Shown: one piece after another, positions 63,159-64,000 of the stretch
How positions within the stretch are numbered: position 1 is the stretch's first letter
How the letters are laid out: every line of letters begins with the position of its first letter
Source: Pseudomonas sp. HMWF032
GTDB lineage: Bacteria; Pseudomonadota; Gammaproteobacteria; Pseudomonadales; Pseudomonadaceae
Direction: 5' to 3'
DNA: 64,000 bases
Assembly: GCF_003060885.1 (NCBI RefSeq)
Contig: NZ_QAIG01000008.1
Location: forward strand, 223,904-287,903
The notes under the pieces: generated by a model
Databases searched by the model: none
Seen by the model: only the letters and a program-made list of their open reading frames with translations
Told to the model about the DNA's origin: nothing
Translations under genes and position numbers: made by a program

Positions 63159-64000
63159 TTAACCCAACTGGCGGATCGCTGCGACTACATAAGCATAATC
63201 TTCAGCAGTCATTCGGTTGTGTAGTGGAATTGCCATGGTGTGATCATTGCAATCACGCGCACCTGGGAAATCTTCCGGATTGAACCCAAAGCGATCACGG
63301 TAGTAAGCCAGCATGTGGACAGCATGAGTACCAGGGCGGGTTGAAATACCCTTGGCCTGTAGAATCTCCATCATGTCGTTACGAGGCATCGGTGCCTTGG
63401 CAGGGTCAATATACGTGACAAAGGCTTGCCAGCCGTGTCGTCCACCTGCCGGGGCAGAAGGCAGACGCAACCAGTCGATACCGGCCAGTTGATCACAGTA
63501 GTACTCGGCCCAACGCGCACGCTCATCAATAAAGCCATCGAGCTTGCCTAACTGGACCAGACCAACAGCACCCTGCAGGTCAGTCATGCGGTAGTTGAAG
63601 CCCAACAGGTTGAATTCAGGCAACAGATAAGGGCGCGGGCCGTGATGCCGCTGTTCTTCAGACAACGTAGCACCGTGGTTACGCAATTGATTCATGCGTT
63701 CGGCGAGTTCGGCATCAGCCGTAGTGACCATGCCGCCCTCACCTGTCGTTACCGACTTGCGAGGGTGGAAGGAGAACGCCGCAACATCACCCAAACTACC
63801 GGATGGCTTGCCCTTCCAACTTGCACCGGCTGCACAAGCAGCGTCCTCGACGATAGCGACATCAGCTGGCAGGCCAGCACGCAGGGCGTCCATGTCCACG
63901 CAGCGACCAAACAAGTGCACGGCAATCACTGCACGAGTCCTGTCGGTCACCTTGGCGGTAATCTGCGCGACATCCAGATTGTAGGTCTGTGGATCAACGT
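63159..64000 (-). CDS. DegT/DnrJ/EryC1/StrS sugar aminotransferase (C-terminal part, runs off right edge)
   Basis: The last 280 residues of a minus-strand gene whose beginning lies past base 64000. The PLP sites are seen: IVEDAACAAGASW (Asp of the cofactor ring) and AFSFHPRKSVTTGEGGMV with the Schiff-base Lys. GFNYRMTDLQGAVGLVQL and the substrate loop GISTRPGTHAVHML also fit the family. Such enzymes transfer an amino group from glutamate to a 4-keto or 3-keto sugar nucleotide. It is the most upstream gene of the locus in the window. Confidence 0.92.
   Translation of the reverse strand, partial: VDPQTYNLDVAQITAKVTDRTRAVIAVHLFGRCVDMDALRAGLPADVAIVEDAACAAGASWKGKPSGSLGDVAAFSFHPRKSVTTGEGGMVTTADAELAERMNQLRNHGATLSEEQRHHGPRPYLLPEFNLLGFNYRMTDLQGAVGLVQLGKLDGFIDERARWAEYYCDQLAGIDWLRLPSAPAGGRHGWQAFVTYIDPAKAPMPRNDMMEILQAKGISTRPGTHAVHMLAYYRDRFGFNPEDFPGARDCNDHTMAIPLHNRMTAEDYAYVVAAIRQLG

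Noticed and set aside
32628..64000. O-antigen locus as a prophage or integrative element
   Set aside because: No integrase, transposase or phage structural gene is present; the wbpM and ComEA boundary is the usual chromosomal one.
1..64000. CRISPR arrays, rRNA genes, riboswitches
   Set aside because: No regularly spaced direct repeats, no rRNA sequence and no convincing riboswitch fold were recognised; only one tRNA was found.

Overview
The window is a chromosomal segment from a Pseudomonas species. The leftmost part (about 1-25,600) matches, from memory, the gene order of the P. aeruginosa PAO1 PA3023-PA3047 area: lipid kinase, FGGY kinase, glycerol-3-phosphate dehydrogenase, AGPS-like oxidase, AraC regulator, moeA, moaB, mobA, small lipoprotein and tRNA-Pro, then an OprD-type porin, YqjD/YqjE-like genes, dgt, yggL and dacB. 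The far right is an O-antigen (lipopolysaccharide) locus that ends at wbpM followed by a ComEA-like gene, the usual Pseudomonas boundary. No sequence search was run; assignments rest on motifs, order and remembered family features.

Region 1 (1-11,580) holds the start of cheV, a decayed YegS-type lipid kinase, a pirin, a three-gene overlapping operon (AGPS-like FAD oxidase, GlpD-like dehydrogenase, FGGY kinase) divergent from an AraC regulator, the molybdenum cofactor genes moeA-moaB and mobA, a small lipoprotein and tRNA-Pro(CGG). Two copies of a structured intergenic repeat lie here, one of them in the araC/operon promoter region.

Region 2 (11,600-32,510) is mostly housekeeping and signalling: a glutaredoxin-like protein, a DUF5610 protein, an OprD porin pseudogene, an ammonium transporter with an NtrC-like dyad upstream, YqjD/YqjE/YqjK-like envelope proteins, an EAL protein, dgt, a FUSC-like membrane protein, a large Cache-HAMP-GAF-HD-GYP protein, yggL, dacB, a 7TMR-DISM hybrid histidine kinase, yheU, an MFS transporter, an SDR, a DUF2784 protein and a ComEA-like protein.

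Region 3 (32,628-64,000, all on the minus strand) is the O-antigen locus. It is transcribed right to left and runs off the right edge. Nearest wbpM is the part that builds and loads the first sugar (WbpM dehydratase, WbpV/WbpK-like reductase, WbpL-like initiating transferase, and a dead PglD/NeuD-like acetyltransferase). Next comes a three-enzyme set for a UDP-L-6-deoxy-HexNAc: 5-inverting 4,6-dehydratase, RmlD-like reductase and 2-epimerase. Then come Wzx, Wzy, several glycosyltransferases, a WecB-type epimerase and an AsnB amidotransferase. Further right (51,162-61,174) is a compact, AT-rich module of overlapping genes with a second flippase, two formyltransferase-family proteins, a short DegT-like protein, a FemAB/GNAT-like acyltransferase, a polysaccharide deacetylase and a methyltransferase, followed upstream by a second AsnB and a DegT aminotransferase. 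Together they suggest a surface glycan with formylated and amidated amino sugars. Two flippases but one visible polymerase, and remnants of a lost FAD oxidoreductase and a lost acetyltransferase, suggest a mosaic locus assembled by replacement.
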